From positions 186,001 through 250,000 of the forward strand of contig JADGDU010000002.1 in assembly GCA_016744705.1 (NCBI GenBank): 64,000 bases of DNA, in the 5' to 3' direction. Both the position numbers and the translations under genes were made by a program. This DNA comes from Candidatus Krumholzibacteriia bacterium. Lineage in GTDB: Bacteria; Krumholzibacteriota; Krumholzibacteriia; LZORAL124-64-63. Shown here piece by piece: positions 1 through 8,035 of the stretch. Every line of letters begins with the position of its first letter. The first letter of the stretch is position 1. The notes under the pieces are model-generated. The model did not search any database. It was not told the origin of the DNA and worked only from the letters and a program-made list of their open reading frames with translations.

Positions 1-2715
1 TACTACCTTTTCCATCACCACGGAGACGCCTTCACTCGCGTCATTTCCGAAGTGCCCACCGCCCTGAACGTGGTCCATGGTGCCAGCTTGATCTCCGGGT
101 ATGAACAATTCGAAGTGACTGCTGATGCCGGTGCCATGGTGGGCCTTTCAGTGGATGGCCAATTGCTCAATGCGGTCATTGCCGATGGCACCCCCATGTT
201 CATCGACATTCCCGGCCAGATTCCCGGCCAAAACCTGATCGTCACCGTCACCCAGCAAAACCACCTGCGCTACCGGCAACAGGTACCCATCGTTCCGGCC
301 AATGGATCCTTCGTGGTTTTTGACCACCTTCTCATCAACGACTCAGCAGCCAACGGAAATGGCAACCTGGATTTTGCCGAAGAGGTCACCCTGTCCGTCG
401 CTCTCCACAACGTTGGTTTGGAAATGGCCGTGGGTGCTTCTGCCGTCATCAGCAGCGACGACCCCTACCTCACCATTTTGGATGACACCCAGATTTATGG
501 AGACATTCCAGCCGATGGTTTCCTCACCGTGGATGACGGTTTCCGGGTGCGCCTGGCGGCCAATGTCCCCGACGGGCACCCTGTACCGGTCAGCCTGGTG
601 GCCACGGATGCCGACTCAACCTACCTCAGCGGTTTCCAGCTCATAGCCCACGCGCCACAACTGAAATTGGTGGAATATGCCATCCTCGATGACCCCGACA
701 GCGATGGCGTTCTTGATCCCGGAGAGGAAGCCACTCTCCAGATGGTTCTAACCAATGAAGGCACCGCCTCAGCCGTCAACCTGAGTCCTTCCCTGAGCAG
801 CCTGAGCCCTCATGTGGTGGTCAGTCCTGCCAGTTTCTTGCATCCTGTGCTGGCAGCTGGCGAGTCCCTGACCCTGGACTGGACCGTCACCGCCACCCCC
901 ACAGCCCCCATCGGCGAAGAAGCTGAATTCCAAATGGCCGTAGCTGCCGACAACTTCAGTTATGCGGAGAACTTCAGCCTCACTCTGGGCCTGAGTTTTG
1001 AAGATTTTGAATCGGGCACTCTCTTGAGGTACCCATGGGTCTTAACTGGCGATGAGCCGTGGGAAATCACAGAGCTTCTCCCCGGTGAGGGCGTTTACAG
1101 TGCCCGCAGCGGATTCATTTCCGACAACCAGGAATCGGCAATGGCCGTGACCGTGGATGTGGTCACCGCCGGGGAAATTTCCTTCCTGGCCAAAGTCAGC
1201 TGCGAAGGCAGTTGGGATTACATGCGCTTCTACATTGATAACACCGCATTGGGCCAGTGGTCAGGAAACTTCGGCTGGGAAGAAGTATCCTTTCCCGTGA
1301 CCTCGGGCACCCACACTTTCAAGTGGTCCTTTTCCAAGGACAATTCCAACGCCGCCGGCCTGGACTGTGGCTTGCTCGACTCCATCGTTTTCCCGGCCAT
1401 CACTGCTCCTCTGCAGCCCGCCATGGTAGTGAACCCCGGAAGTCTCAATATCTCTTTGAACAAACCAGATGCCGAGACTCATACACTAACCCTGGCCAAC
1501 AACGGCGAGGGCGAATTGAACTACCAGATGGCCGTGTATCTGGATGAAACGCCCCAGACTGCAGTGCCCAACCAACGCTTCAAAAAAGACCAATCCGACA
1601 ACCGGGCTGGCCTTATTGCCAGCCGGAATACCGGTGGTCCCGATGCTTTTGGATATATCTGGCGCGACAGCGACGAAACAGGTGGTCCCACTTACGACTG
1701 GGTGGAAATCAACGCCATCGGAACCGAAGCCGGGACCGGCGATGATGCCATCCTCGGCCCATTCGCCCTGGGTTTTGAATTCCCCTATTACGGCGTCATG
1801 CAGGATGAGATCCGCATCTGCTCCAACGGATGGCTCAGCTTCACCTCCACCTCAACATCCTACAACAACCAGGGAATCCCCAACCAAGCAGAGCCCAACG
1901 ATTTGCTGGCTGTTTTCTGGGACGACCTCAATGCCAATGCCGGTGGCAAACTTTATTATTACAACGACGTGGCCAACGAACGTTTCATCGTGGAGTTTGA
2001 TGGAGTTTATCACTTTGGTACCACCATTCCTTTGACCTTCCAGGTCATCATTAATGCGGACGGGTCCATTGTGTACCAATACAAGACCGTGTCCGGAGTG
2101 ACCGAGTGCACCGTCGGCATCGAAGACGGCATGGGCAACGATGGGCTGCAACTGGTATTCAACAGCAGCTACCTCCATGACGAATTGGCCATCATGTTTG
2201 CGTATGAACCCCAACCTGAACCATGGATGAGCATCGCCAATTTGATCGGCACCGTCAATCCCATGTCCAGTGGCGATGTGCAAGTACTGTTCAACTCCCT
2301 GGATGTTGACCCAGGTCAGTACCATGGCAGCATTGCCATCCACACCAACGACCCCTTCAACACCCAGGTGGATATACCCGTGGTGTTGAATGTGAGCGAT
2401 GGTTCGGTCAGTGCCACCCCCGATCAAACGGTACCCATTGCTTACAACCTGGGTCACGCCCACCCCAACCCTTTCAACCCATCCACCACCATCCAATTTG
2501 CCATGCCTGAAAACGGAGCCGCCACCTTGCGGGTTTATGATTTGGCCGGCCGTTTGGTACGCACTTTGGTTGAAGGTCCTAAAAGCGCCGGTTTCCATAC
2601 GGTAATCTGGAACGGCCAAGACAATTTGGGACAAACAGTCCCCAGCGGGATGTATTTTTACCGCCTGCAAACTGATGGCTTTCAGAAAACGCGGAAAATG
2701 TTGCTCGTGAAATGA
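1..2715 (+). CDS. Secreted C25 (gingipain-like) peptidase, C-terminal part
   Basis: The frame is open from the first base, so the 5' end lies outside the window. The first residues (YYLFHHHGDAF) resemble the end of a C25 peptidase catalytic domain. About 900 residues of beta-rich, Ig-like domains follow, including two stretches with calcium-style DxDxDG motifs (DDPDSDGVLDPGEE near residue 230). The last ~85 residues form a FlgD-like/T9SS type A sorting domain: HPNPFNPSTTI, then VYDLAGRLVRTL, GxNxxGQ.VPSGMYFYRL and a basic KMLLVK tail. The product is therefore inferred to be exported and processed at the cell surface. No T9SS gene is visible here. The catalytic residues are outside the window, so the peptidase assignment rests on the junction motif and domain style and is less sure than the sorting domain. 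Confidence 0.75.
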   Translation, partial: YYLFHHHGDAFTRVISEVPTALNVVHGASLISGYEQFEVTADAGAMVGLSVDGQLLNAVIADGTPMFIDIPGQIPGQNLIVTVTQQNHLRYRQQVPIVPANGSFVVFDHLLINDSAANGNGNLDFAEEVTLSVALHNVGLEMAVGASAVISSDDPYLTILDDTQIYGDIPADGFLTVDDGFRVRLAANVPDGHPVPVSLVATDADSTYLSGFQLIAHAPQLKLVEYAILDDPDSDGVLDPGEEATLQMVLTNEGTASAVNLSPSLSSLSPHVVVSPASFLHPVLAAGESLTLDWTVTATPTAPIGEEAEFQMAVAADNFSYAENFSLTLGLSFEDFESGTLLRYPWVLTGDEPWEITELLPGEGVYSARSGFISDNQESAMAVTVDVVTAGEISFLAKVSCEGSWDYMRFYIDNTALGQWSGNFGWEEVSFPVTSGTHTFKWSFSKDNSNAAGLDCGLLDSIVFPAITAPLQPAMVVNPGSLNISLNKPDAETHTLTLANNGEGELNYQMAVYLDETPQTAVPNQRFKKDQSDNRAGLIASRNTGGPDAFGYIWRDSDETGGPTYDWVEINAIGTEAGTGDDAILGPFALGFEFPYYGVMQDEIRICSNGWLSFTSTSTSYNNQGIPNQAEPNDLLAVFWDDLNANAGGKLYYYNDVANERFIVEFDGVYHFGTTIPLTFQVIINADGSIVYQYKTVSGVTECTVGIEDGMGNDGLQLVFNSSYLHDELAIMFAYEPQPEPWMSIANLIGTVNPMSSGDVQVLFNSLDVDPGQYHGSIAIHTNDPFNTQVDIPVVLNVSDGSVSATPDQTVPIAYNLGHAHPNPFNPSTTIQFAMPENGAATLRVYDLAGRLVRTLVEGPKSAGFHTVIWNGQDNLGQTVPSGMYFYRLQTDGFQKTRKMLLVK

Positions 2716-2845
2716 TATGGAGTGGCTAGTAAAACCCTAGTGTCGGCCCCGGGCTGAGTTCTTGCTGTGAGACAAAATTCGGCGCACTTTGTATAGTACA
2801 AATTCAGCCTGGAATGTTGATACCCTCGAAAGAAAGAAGATCACC

Positions 2846-3661
2846 ATGAGTGAACAAAAGCCACAAACCGGATCCGAATTCATTCTTACTTTCGAGGATA
2901 GCGCCGACCGGGTACCAGTCTTGATGATTCACGGCTTCCCCCTCAACAACACCATGTGGGATGATCAAGTTGCCAGCCTGGCCCATGTGGCGCGCCTGAT
3001 CACCCCTGATCTGCGCGGCCACGGCCTTACTGAAGCCACCGATATTTCTCCCTACACCATGGAAATGATGGCCACCGACTGTATTCACGTTCTGGACTCC
3101 CTGGATATTGATGGCCCTGTGGTTGTGGCTGGCCTGTCCATGGGCGGATACATCGCTTTTGAAATTTGCCGCCGCTTCCCCGAACGAGTGTCGGGACTGA
3201 TTCTGGCCGCCACCAAGGCCAGTGCCGATACTGATGAGGCCCGGGCAAACCGGGAGGCCTCGGCCCGTATGGCTCTGGACGAGGGTGTTCACCCGGTGGT
3301 ATCGAGTTTGATACCCAAGCTCCTGGCTCCTGCCGCTTACGAAGACAATCCCGATCTGGTGGAATATCTGGAAGAGATGATGCTTTCCGCCTCCGCTGAA
3401 GGAGTCGCCGGTGCCCAATTGGCCATGAGCCTGCGACCAGATTCCAAGGGAGACTTAAAATACCTTCAAGTGCCAACTTTAGTTGTGCATGGCAAAGAAG
3501 ACCAACTGATCCCCGTGAGTGAAGCTGAAATCATGGCCGAAGGAATTCCCGGAGCAAAGCTGGAGCTGATCGAAGGGGCAGGCCATATGGTAAATATGGA
3601 AGAGCCTGAAGCATTCAACGAAGTGGTCCGGGAGTTTTTGGTTTCATTTTACGATGTCTAA
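2846..3661 (+). CDS. Alpha/beta-hydrolase fold protein
   Basis: A cytosolic hydrolase of 271 residues with no signal peptide. The oxyanion region (MIHGFPLNNTMWD), nucleophile elbow GLSMGG, acid in VHGKEDQLIP and histidine in GAGHMVNMEEP are all in the expected order, giving a complete Ser-Asp-His triad. It resembles 3-oxoadipate enol-lactonase and small esterase subfamilies, but the substrate cannot be read from sequence. I chose the ATG at 2846 because a purine-rich AGAAAGAAGA precedes it. An upstream in-frame TTG (2789) would add 19 residues that do not look like protein. It stands alone, 130 bp after the peptidase gene. Confidence 0.88.
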   Translation: MSEQKPQTGSEFILTFEDSADRVPVLMIHGFPLNNTMWDDQVASLAHVARLITPDLRGHGLTEATDISPYTMEMMATDCIHVLDSLDIDGPVVVAGLSMGGYIAFEICRRFPERVSGLILAATKASADTDEARANREASARMALDEGVHPVVSSLIPKLLAPAAYEDNPDLVEYLEEMMLSASAEGVAGAQLAMSLRPDSKGDLKYLQVPTLVVHGKEDQLIPVSEAEIMAEGIPGAKLELIEGAGHMVNMEEPEAFNEVVREFLVSFYDV

Positions 3662-3800
3662 ATCCTGAAGGATCCGACATCAAGGTTGCAAGACCAAAAG
3701 CTCTGCTTCTTCCAGCGGGACCTGGGATCCCAAATATAGTGTGCATCAACGACCCTCCGGTTTTGAGAGCAATGCCCAGATATTCTCTCTGCTCCCCAAA

Positions 3801-4727
3801 TCATGGCGCAGCGCCAGGTTTCCCCTCGGTCCGGTTGTCATAATACCGAGTTGTAGGATAAGCGAAATCAATGGTGTCTTCTTTGCTGAAGGAGGCCAGA
3901 ATTTCCTCCCAGATTGCCGTGGTGGTAGTCCTTCGTTTACGTGGCTCGCAAATGTAGCGCATGGTTAAAACCACTCCGCTGTCCGCCACATGGGTCCAGA
4001 CGATAGGCGTCAGGTGTTGGAAAAAAATCATGTATTTACGACTAGCTTGGCGCACTTCTTCCGCTGCCACGTGATCCTTGATGGAGTTGTGCCGTTGCAG
4101 GATTTCATCCAGAATGATTTTGGCCTTCTTCCAATCGCTTTCGAAAGTGACCATGACCGAAAGCTCGTCCCAGATGAACTTGAAGCCGGAAGTGTAGTTG
4201 GCCAGGGCCTGCTTGAAAACCCAACCATTGGGGATGTGGATGATGCGGCCGGTGCTCTGGTCAGCGTCGACCCAGTTGCCAATTTCCACCAGGGAGAATT
4301 GGAACAGACGAAGGTCGATGACATCACCTCGGTGTTCCCCCAACTGGATGCGGTCACCCACAACGAAGGGTTTGCGGATGGCGATGAAGATCCAGCCGGC
4401 GAAATTCACCAGGGGATCTTGCAGGGCAATGGCCAGCCCGGCGGAAACCAAGCCCAGGTAAGCGGTCCAGCCACTCAGACCTCCGAACCAGATGACCAGG
4501 GTGCCGAAGAAGAAGATGAACCCAAGCAGGTAGTTGAAGCTCTTGGTGGCAATGTAGCGGCGTTGGACATCATCAGTGCGACGGTCCACCATCTTTTGGA
4601 TGACAAAACGGCCCACAATCACTGCACCCCAGAGGCCCAGGGTTAGTATTATGTCACCCAATCGGGGAGCCCCCAGTCCCAGGTGTGTCTGGCTCCACTG
4701 CAGAGCTGTTTCAATCCATTGATTCAT
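3801..4727 (-). CDS. MscS-family small-conductance mechanosensitive channel
   Basis: A 308-residue inner-membrane channel. Hydrophobic segments lie near residues 24-44, 62-82 and 86-112; the third carries the glycine/alanine-rich pore helix (GLVSAGLAIALQDPLVNFAGW). The MscS beta domain follows (KPFVVGDRIQLGEHRGDVIDL, then IPNGWVFKQALANYTSG), and then the alpha/beta tail. Family members open on membrane tension to release solutes during hypo-osmotic shock. The short N-terminus gives three membrane segments, the minimal MscS topology. GAGGAAG lies just upstream of the ATG. It is a single gene, convergent with the hydrolase at 2846-3661; the 139 bp between them hold no gene. Confidence 0.92.
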   Translation of the reverse strand: MNQWIETALQWSQTHLGLGAPRLGDIILTLGLWGAVIVGRFVIQKMVDRRTDDVQRRYIATKSFNYLLGFIFFFGTLVIWFGGLSGWTAYLGLVSAGLAIALQDPLVNFAGWIFIAIRKPFVVGDRIQLGEHRGDVIDLRLFQFSLVEIGNWVDADQSTGRIIHIPNGWVFKQALANYTSGFKFIWDELSVMVTFESDWKKAKIILDEILQRHNSIKDHVAAEEVRQASRKYMIFFQHLTPIVWTHVADSGVVLTMRYICEPRKRRTTTTAIWEEILASFSKEDTIDFAYPTTRYYDNRTEGKPGAAP

Positions 4728-4800
4728 TTTCTTCCTCGCAGATCGGGTTTAGGTCTTTCTGGCCGATCATACCACTTCCCAAGAAAGAGAGCGAATGGAA

Positions 4801-4847
4801 GGTTGTGCCTCTGAAATTGTGTTAGACACAAATTCAAAGGCACAACC
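4801..4847. repeat. 47-bp imperfect palindrome
   Basis: Two 21-base arms (4801-4821 and 4827-4847) are complementary with two mismatches around the five-base loop TTAGA. The outer arm reads GGTTGTGCC / GGCACAACC. No T-run follows on either strand, so it is not a classical terminator. It lies between the mscS-type gene and the terminator of the operon beginning at 13358. The right arm resembles a sequence at 13483-13506 in the 3' untranslated region of the cytochrome gene. Confidence 0.75.
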
Positions 4848-4866
4848 GAAGAGGGATGATAGAAAA

Positions 4867-4912
4867 GCCCACCTGTTGTCATTCCTTTAATACAAAAGGC
4901 CAACAGGTGGGC
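4867..4912 (-). terminator. Intrinsic terminator of the eight-gene operon
   Basis: A perfect 12-bp stem (GCCCACCTGTTG / CAACAGGTGGGC) encloses an inner five-bp stem (CCTTT/AAAGG). Read on the minus strand, it is followed by TTTTCTAT. It starts seven bases after the last gene of the operon. Confidence 0.8.
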
Positions 4913-4918
4913 AAAATG

Positions 4919-5872
4919 TCAGCGGGACAAGAAATCCGCAATAGCCTCATTCGTTTCTTCAGGCTTTTCGAACTGCACAAAATGTCCACATTTAGGCAAC
5001 ATTTGCAATTCTCCATTCTGAAGTTTCGCCACCCCAGGCACGGCCACTGTGGCCGTTTCTCCGCCATGCAGGAAACGGTTGGGAATGAGATTATCATTCT
5101 CTCCGAACAGCACCAAAGCGCGGTGAGGGATTTCTCCAAGCCGGTCATATACCGGTGCATCAAGCATGGCCGCCACATTCAGACTGACGGCGTAACAGTA
5201 CCGGTCAAAATCGGATGCTCCACGAATCTGGATGCGGTCCGTGATCATGAAATCGGCCTCTTCGGGCGCATCGTAGAAATTGGATTTCAGATTGATGCCA
5301 ACCCCTCGGACAGTGGTTTCGGAAACGAACTTGGCCGAGACAACCCGTCGCATCCAATCCCCTTCTCCATCGGTGAAGGTCTCAAACCCGGCAGGCGAAA
5401 TGAGAACCAGGTCTTTCACCGTTTCAGGATACTCGAGAGCGGAAACCAAAGCGATTTGCCCTCCCATGGAGTGCCCCACATAGACCGCTTGGTCCACGCC
5501 CAGCCCATTCAGAAATTCCTTCAGAACCTGGGCATAGAATTCCAGGCTGTACTCGTAATAACCTTTATCGCTTTGCCCATAACCGGGCAAATCAACTGCC
5601 AGGACACGATGGTCCCGACTCAGGGCGTCAATGTTCCTGCTCCAGCCTTTGGCATTGCTACCAAGGCCATGAATCAACAGCAGCACATCACCCTGGCCTT
5701 CGTCCACGTAACCCAATTCAATGTTGCGAACCGTGGCGGTTTTCACCGCATACCCGTACTCGATTTCATTAAACTCAGCAGCGGGCAGGTGATACCAATC
5801 GCCTGATGAAGCACAACCCTGGAGCGCCATGATCAAAACCACTCCCGTTAAAACAAACCTTATGGAACGCAT
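4919..5872 (-). CDS. Lipoprotein alpha/beta hydrolase (exported esterase/lipase-like)
   Basis: A 317-residue lipoprotein. The N-terminal hydrophobic stretch ends in the lipobox ALQGC, so the mature enzyme should be lipid-anchored in the envelope. The hydrolase core has LLIHGLGSNAKGW, nucleophile elbow VGHSMGGQ, acid in LFGENDNLIPNRF and histidine in PKCGHFVQFEKPEE, a complete triad. The start is the ATG at 5872 because AGGAGGTGAG precedes it at good spacing; a GTG three codons upstream lies inside that ribosome-binding site. It is the last gene of an operon with an outer-membrane barrel, a sodium symporter and an acyl-CoA ligase. I infer that it releases a carboxylic acid from an ester before uptake; the substrate is unknown. 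Confidence 0.9.
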   Translation of the reverse strand: MRSIRFVLTGVVLIMALQGCASSGDWYHLPAAEFNEIEYGYAVKTATVRNIELGYVDEGQGDVLLLIHGLGSNAKGWSRNIDALSRDHRVLAVDLPGYGQSDKGYYEYSLEFYAQVLKEFLNGLGVDQAVYVGHSMGGQIALVSALEYPETVKDLVLISPAGFETFTDGEGDWMRRVVSAKFVSETTVRGVGINLKSNFYDAPEEADFMITDRIQIRGASDFDRYCYAVSLNVAAMLDAPVYDRLGEIPHRALVLFGENDNLIPNRFLHGGETATVAVPGVAKLQNGELQMLPKCGHFVQFEKPEETNEAIADFLSR

Positions 5873-5884
5873 ATCACTCACCTC

Positions 5885-7468
5885 CTAGAAGCTGATCCAT
5901 TTGAACGTCGCGAAGACGGTCCATGGATTTAGGGGACGTTCAAGTTGGCCACCATTGATCTCGGGCGAGTCGTAAAAATCGCCCAACCACAGGTAAGCCG
6001 CGTGCAGCTCCAGATCCATGAAAACCTTCATGGTCCAGCGCAGGTTGAAGTTCAATTCGGTGCCGATCTGCGAACCGATGCTGCGGGGTGTTTTGGAGGA
6101 ATACCCCACACCCGCGCCCACTTTGGCCTTCAGTTTGTGGGGAATCAAATCCTTATGAACCTGCAGCGAAGTGGCGGACATGCCGTAGCCTAGGTTCTGG
6201 ATGTCGATGGTTGCAGCGACAAAACGGTTCACCACATTGCCGTGTGGCAACAGCAGATACAGGCCGTGGCTGAAGTACACTGCGCCGGGGGCGGTCCAGT
6301 TGTTTCCCGTCAGCACACCATTGTACTTGCCATCACTGATGTTGTTATTATCACCAGTGGTGAAGATCGTATCGAGAACAATTTGATCGTTCATCTGGGA
6401 GCCGTAGCGGTGAGCCAAACGGAAGTTGGCGGCCAATCCGCTGATTTCCACATCTCTGGTGGCAGTGCGCGCTTCACCAAAGTTATAAACAGCAAATCCG
6501 CCGAAGCCAGTATCACCCTGACGCAGGATCGGATCCTTATGGAAATGGGTGCCCAACCAAAAGACGTCTGCCGTGTAGTCTTCGTTGCCAAAATCGAAAT
6601 TGAAAACACCGTTGTAGTTGCTCAGTCCGGAGTTCAATCCCTGGCCCAAAATGGAGACGCCGCCTTCACCGTTTCCGTTGTCTCTCACATACTGGAAACT
6701 GAGCCCAGCCGAAGCGTCGATGCTCAAGTCTTTTTCAATTTCCGCTGTGTAAAAAGTGACGTCATCGCTCTCTTCGACATTGTTTTCATACAGCTGGTAG
6801 AAACCAATCTTGGCTCGTTTGTCAGTATCAAAGAAATAATGGGCCGTGACACCTGTGGCATCGGAGCCGAAAAAAGCCAAGCGATAACCTTTGTACACCA
6901 AATCATCGGTGAAGGTATACCAGGGCACACGCACGTTGTCGAAAATCCGCTGCAGACCAAAGTTGATAAAGAGGTTGTCCTGGGGACGAAGCTCCACAAA
7001 GAGATTTTGAGTCTGCATGTTGACGGAATCAGCACCATAGGCGCCCCCCAGGTTGCCACCGGCACCATAGTTGGCATCGCCCCAGGTCCAGTCAAACTCA
7101 AAGCTGGCTCGAATTTTGGCCCAGCCGTCCAGGAGTCGGGGGGAGTAGGTCAGCAGAGGAATAAAGCGCTGTTCGGCATAACTGCTTGTGGCCCGGCTGG
7201 TCTGAGTCGTATTGCCTCCGAATAGCCGGCCTACCACTTGCCCCTTCAGGAATTCATTGGTGGGGGCAATGTTAGAAAAAGTACCCTTGGTGAAGTAGTA
7301 GCCGATGAAGTTCAGCTCCCGTGGGTCCTGTTCCTGTTTCAATTCGGGGAAAGGATCGGTGTCTTCGGCATGATCATGCTTGCAATCTTCATCGCAAGCC
7401 CACGCTGCAAGCGGGCCAAACCCCACCAACAACAGTGCCGTTGTCAACATCAGGAAAGTTCGTTTCAT
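5885..7468 (-). CDS. Outer-membrane beta-barrel protein (alginate-export/porin-like)
   Basis: A 527-residue protein with a signal peptide (cleavage near AAWA) followed by long alternating hydrophobic/polar strands rich in Tyr, Trp, Phe and Gly, and a C-terminal phenylalanine (TFKWISF), the usual signal for barrel assembly. The size and repeated strand/turn pattern fit a 16-18-stranded barrel of the alginate-export or related porin type. The start of the mature chain is odd: CDEDCKHDHAED, a cluster of Cys, His and acidic residues that could bind metal; the first Cys could also be a weak lipidation site. GGAGAGAG precedes the ATG. Its gene lies between two lipoprotein genes in the eight-gene operon, so I infer substrate entry across the outer membrane. 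The cargo is unknown. Confidence 0.85.
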   Translation of the reverse strand: MKRTFLMLTTALLLVGFGPLAAWACDEDCKHDHAEDTDPFPELKQEQDPRELNFIGYYFTKGTFSNIAPTNEFLKGQVVGRLFGGNTTQTSRATSSYAEQRFIPLLTYSPRLLDGWAKIRASFEFDWTWGDANYGAGGNLGGAYGADSVNMQTQNLFVELRPQDNLFINFGLQRIFDNVRVPWYTFTDDLVYKGYRLAFFGSDATGVTAHYFFDTDKRAKIGFYQLYENNVEESDDVTFYTAEIEKDLSIDASAGLSFQYVRDNGNGEGGVSILGQGLNSGLSNYNGVFNFDFGNEDYTADVFWLGTHFHKDPILRQGDTGFGGFAVYNFGEARTATRDVEISGLAANFRLAHRYGSQMNDQIVLDTIFTTGDNNNISDGKYNGVLTGNNWTAPGAVYFSHGLYLLLPHGNVVNRFVAATIDIQNLGYGMSATSLQVHKDLIPHKLKAKVGAGVGYSSKTPRSIGSQIGTELNFNLRWTMKVFMDLELHAAYLWLGDFYDSPEINGGQLERPLNPWTVFATFKWISF

Positions 7469-7484
7469 GGCTCTCTCCAGGATT

Positions 7485-7508
7485 GGGGCCGACCCAAGGG
7501 CCGGCCCC
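7485..7508 (-). other. Intercistronic stem-loop upstream of the barrel gene
   Basis: A GC-rich hairpin: GGGGCCG pairs with CGGCCCC, then an A/C mismatch, then CCC pairs with GGG around a two-base loop. It lies between the lipoprotein stop and the ribosome-binding site of the barrel gene. No T-run follows, so it is not a terminator. It could stabilise or process the mRNA so that the barrel gene is expressed separately within the operon. Confidence 0.6.
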
Positions 7509-7518
7509 GTCAGGTGGA

Positions 7519-8034
7519 CTAGTTGACCTTGCGGTATTTCTGGATGTTCAAATTGCCCAGGGCAGGATCGCTACCGAAACCGCTTTCAGGGGTCCGGGGC
7601 ACGGCGCTGATGTCCGGCACGGTCTGCACAGCTTCGAGGTACATGCTATCCGGGCTGGCGGTCCAAACCTGGATGATGCCTTCCTGCTCAAATGCAGTGT
7701 AGTTGATGGCAATGGCATTGATGTCGCTGCCTGAGGTTTCGGTTACGGTATAGACACCATCAAAAGTGGTCCAGGCGCCGTCCAGGATGTGGCTTTCCAG
7801 AACCACAGTGTTGTTGTCGTTCAAGGTTACACGCACGCTGTCATAGTTGAAGACCGTGACCAGAATGGGCGCTACATCGGTGCCTGTACTCAGCCAGGTG
7901 CCTTCCCAAACTTCTCCAAGTTCAGGTCCGGTGCCTGTGTCACCATTATCATCGTCATCTTCACTGCAGGCGCCCAGGGCGACTAAGCCAATCATCAGGG
8001 CCAGATACAGAGCATAAGTAAGTTTCTTTTTCAT
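7519..8034 (-). CDS. Small lipoprotein of unknown function
   Basis: A 171-residue lipoprotein. The hydrophobic leader (MKKKLTYALYLALMIGLVALGAC) is followed by a very acidic stretch (SEDDDDNGDTG) typical of surface or outer-membrane lipoprotein tethers. The rest is beta-rich and reads like a lipocalin-type or META-like small barrel (GTWLSTGTDVAP, VLESHILDGAWTTFDGVYTV), but I do not recognise the family. The ATG at 8034 is chosen because GAGGAG lies before it; an upstream in-frame ATG sits inside that site. It begins one base after the ligase stop codon, so translation is probably coupled. As a partner of the barrel and lipoprotein hydrolase it may bind the operon's substrate in the envelope; this is inference. 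Confidence 0.82.
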   Translation of the reverse strand: MKKKLTYALYLALMIGLVALGACSEDDDDNGDTGTGPELGEVWEGTWLSTGTDVAPILVTVFNYDSVRVTLNDNNTVVLESHILDGAWTTFDGVYTVTETSGSDINAIAINYTAFEQEGIIQVWTASPDSMYLEAVQTVPDISAVPRTPESGFGSDPALGNLNIQKYRKVN

Positions 8035-8035
8035 T

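Noticed and set aside
6242-7225. Antisense open frame of about 327 codons opposite the barrel gene
   Set aside because: The barrel on the minus strand has a signal peptide, ribosome-binding site and C-terminal Phe; the antisense frame has none of these and no family cue.
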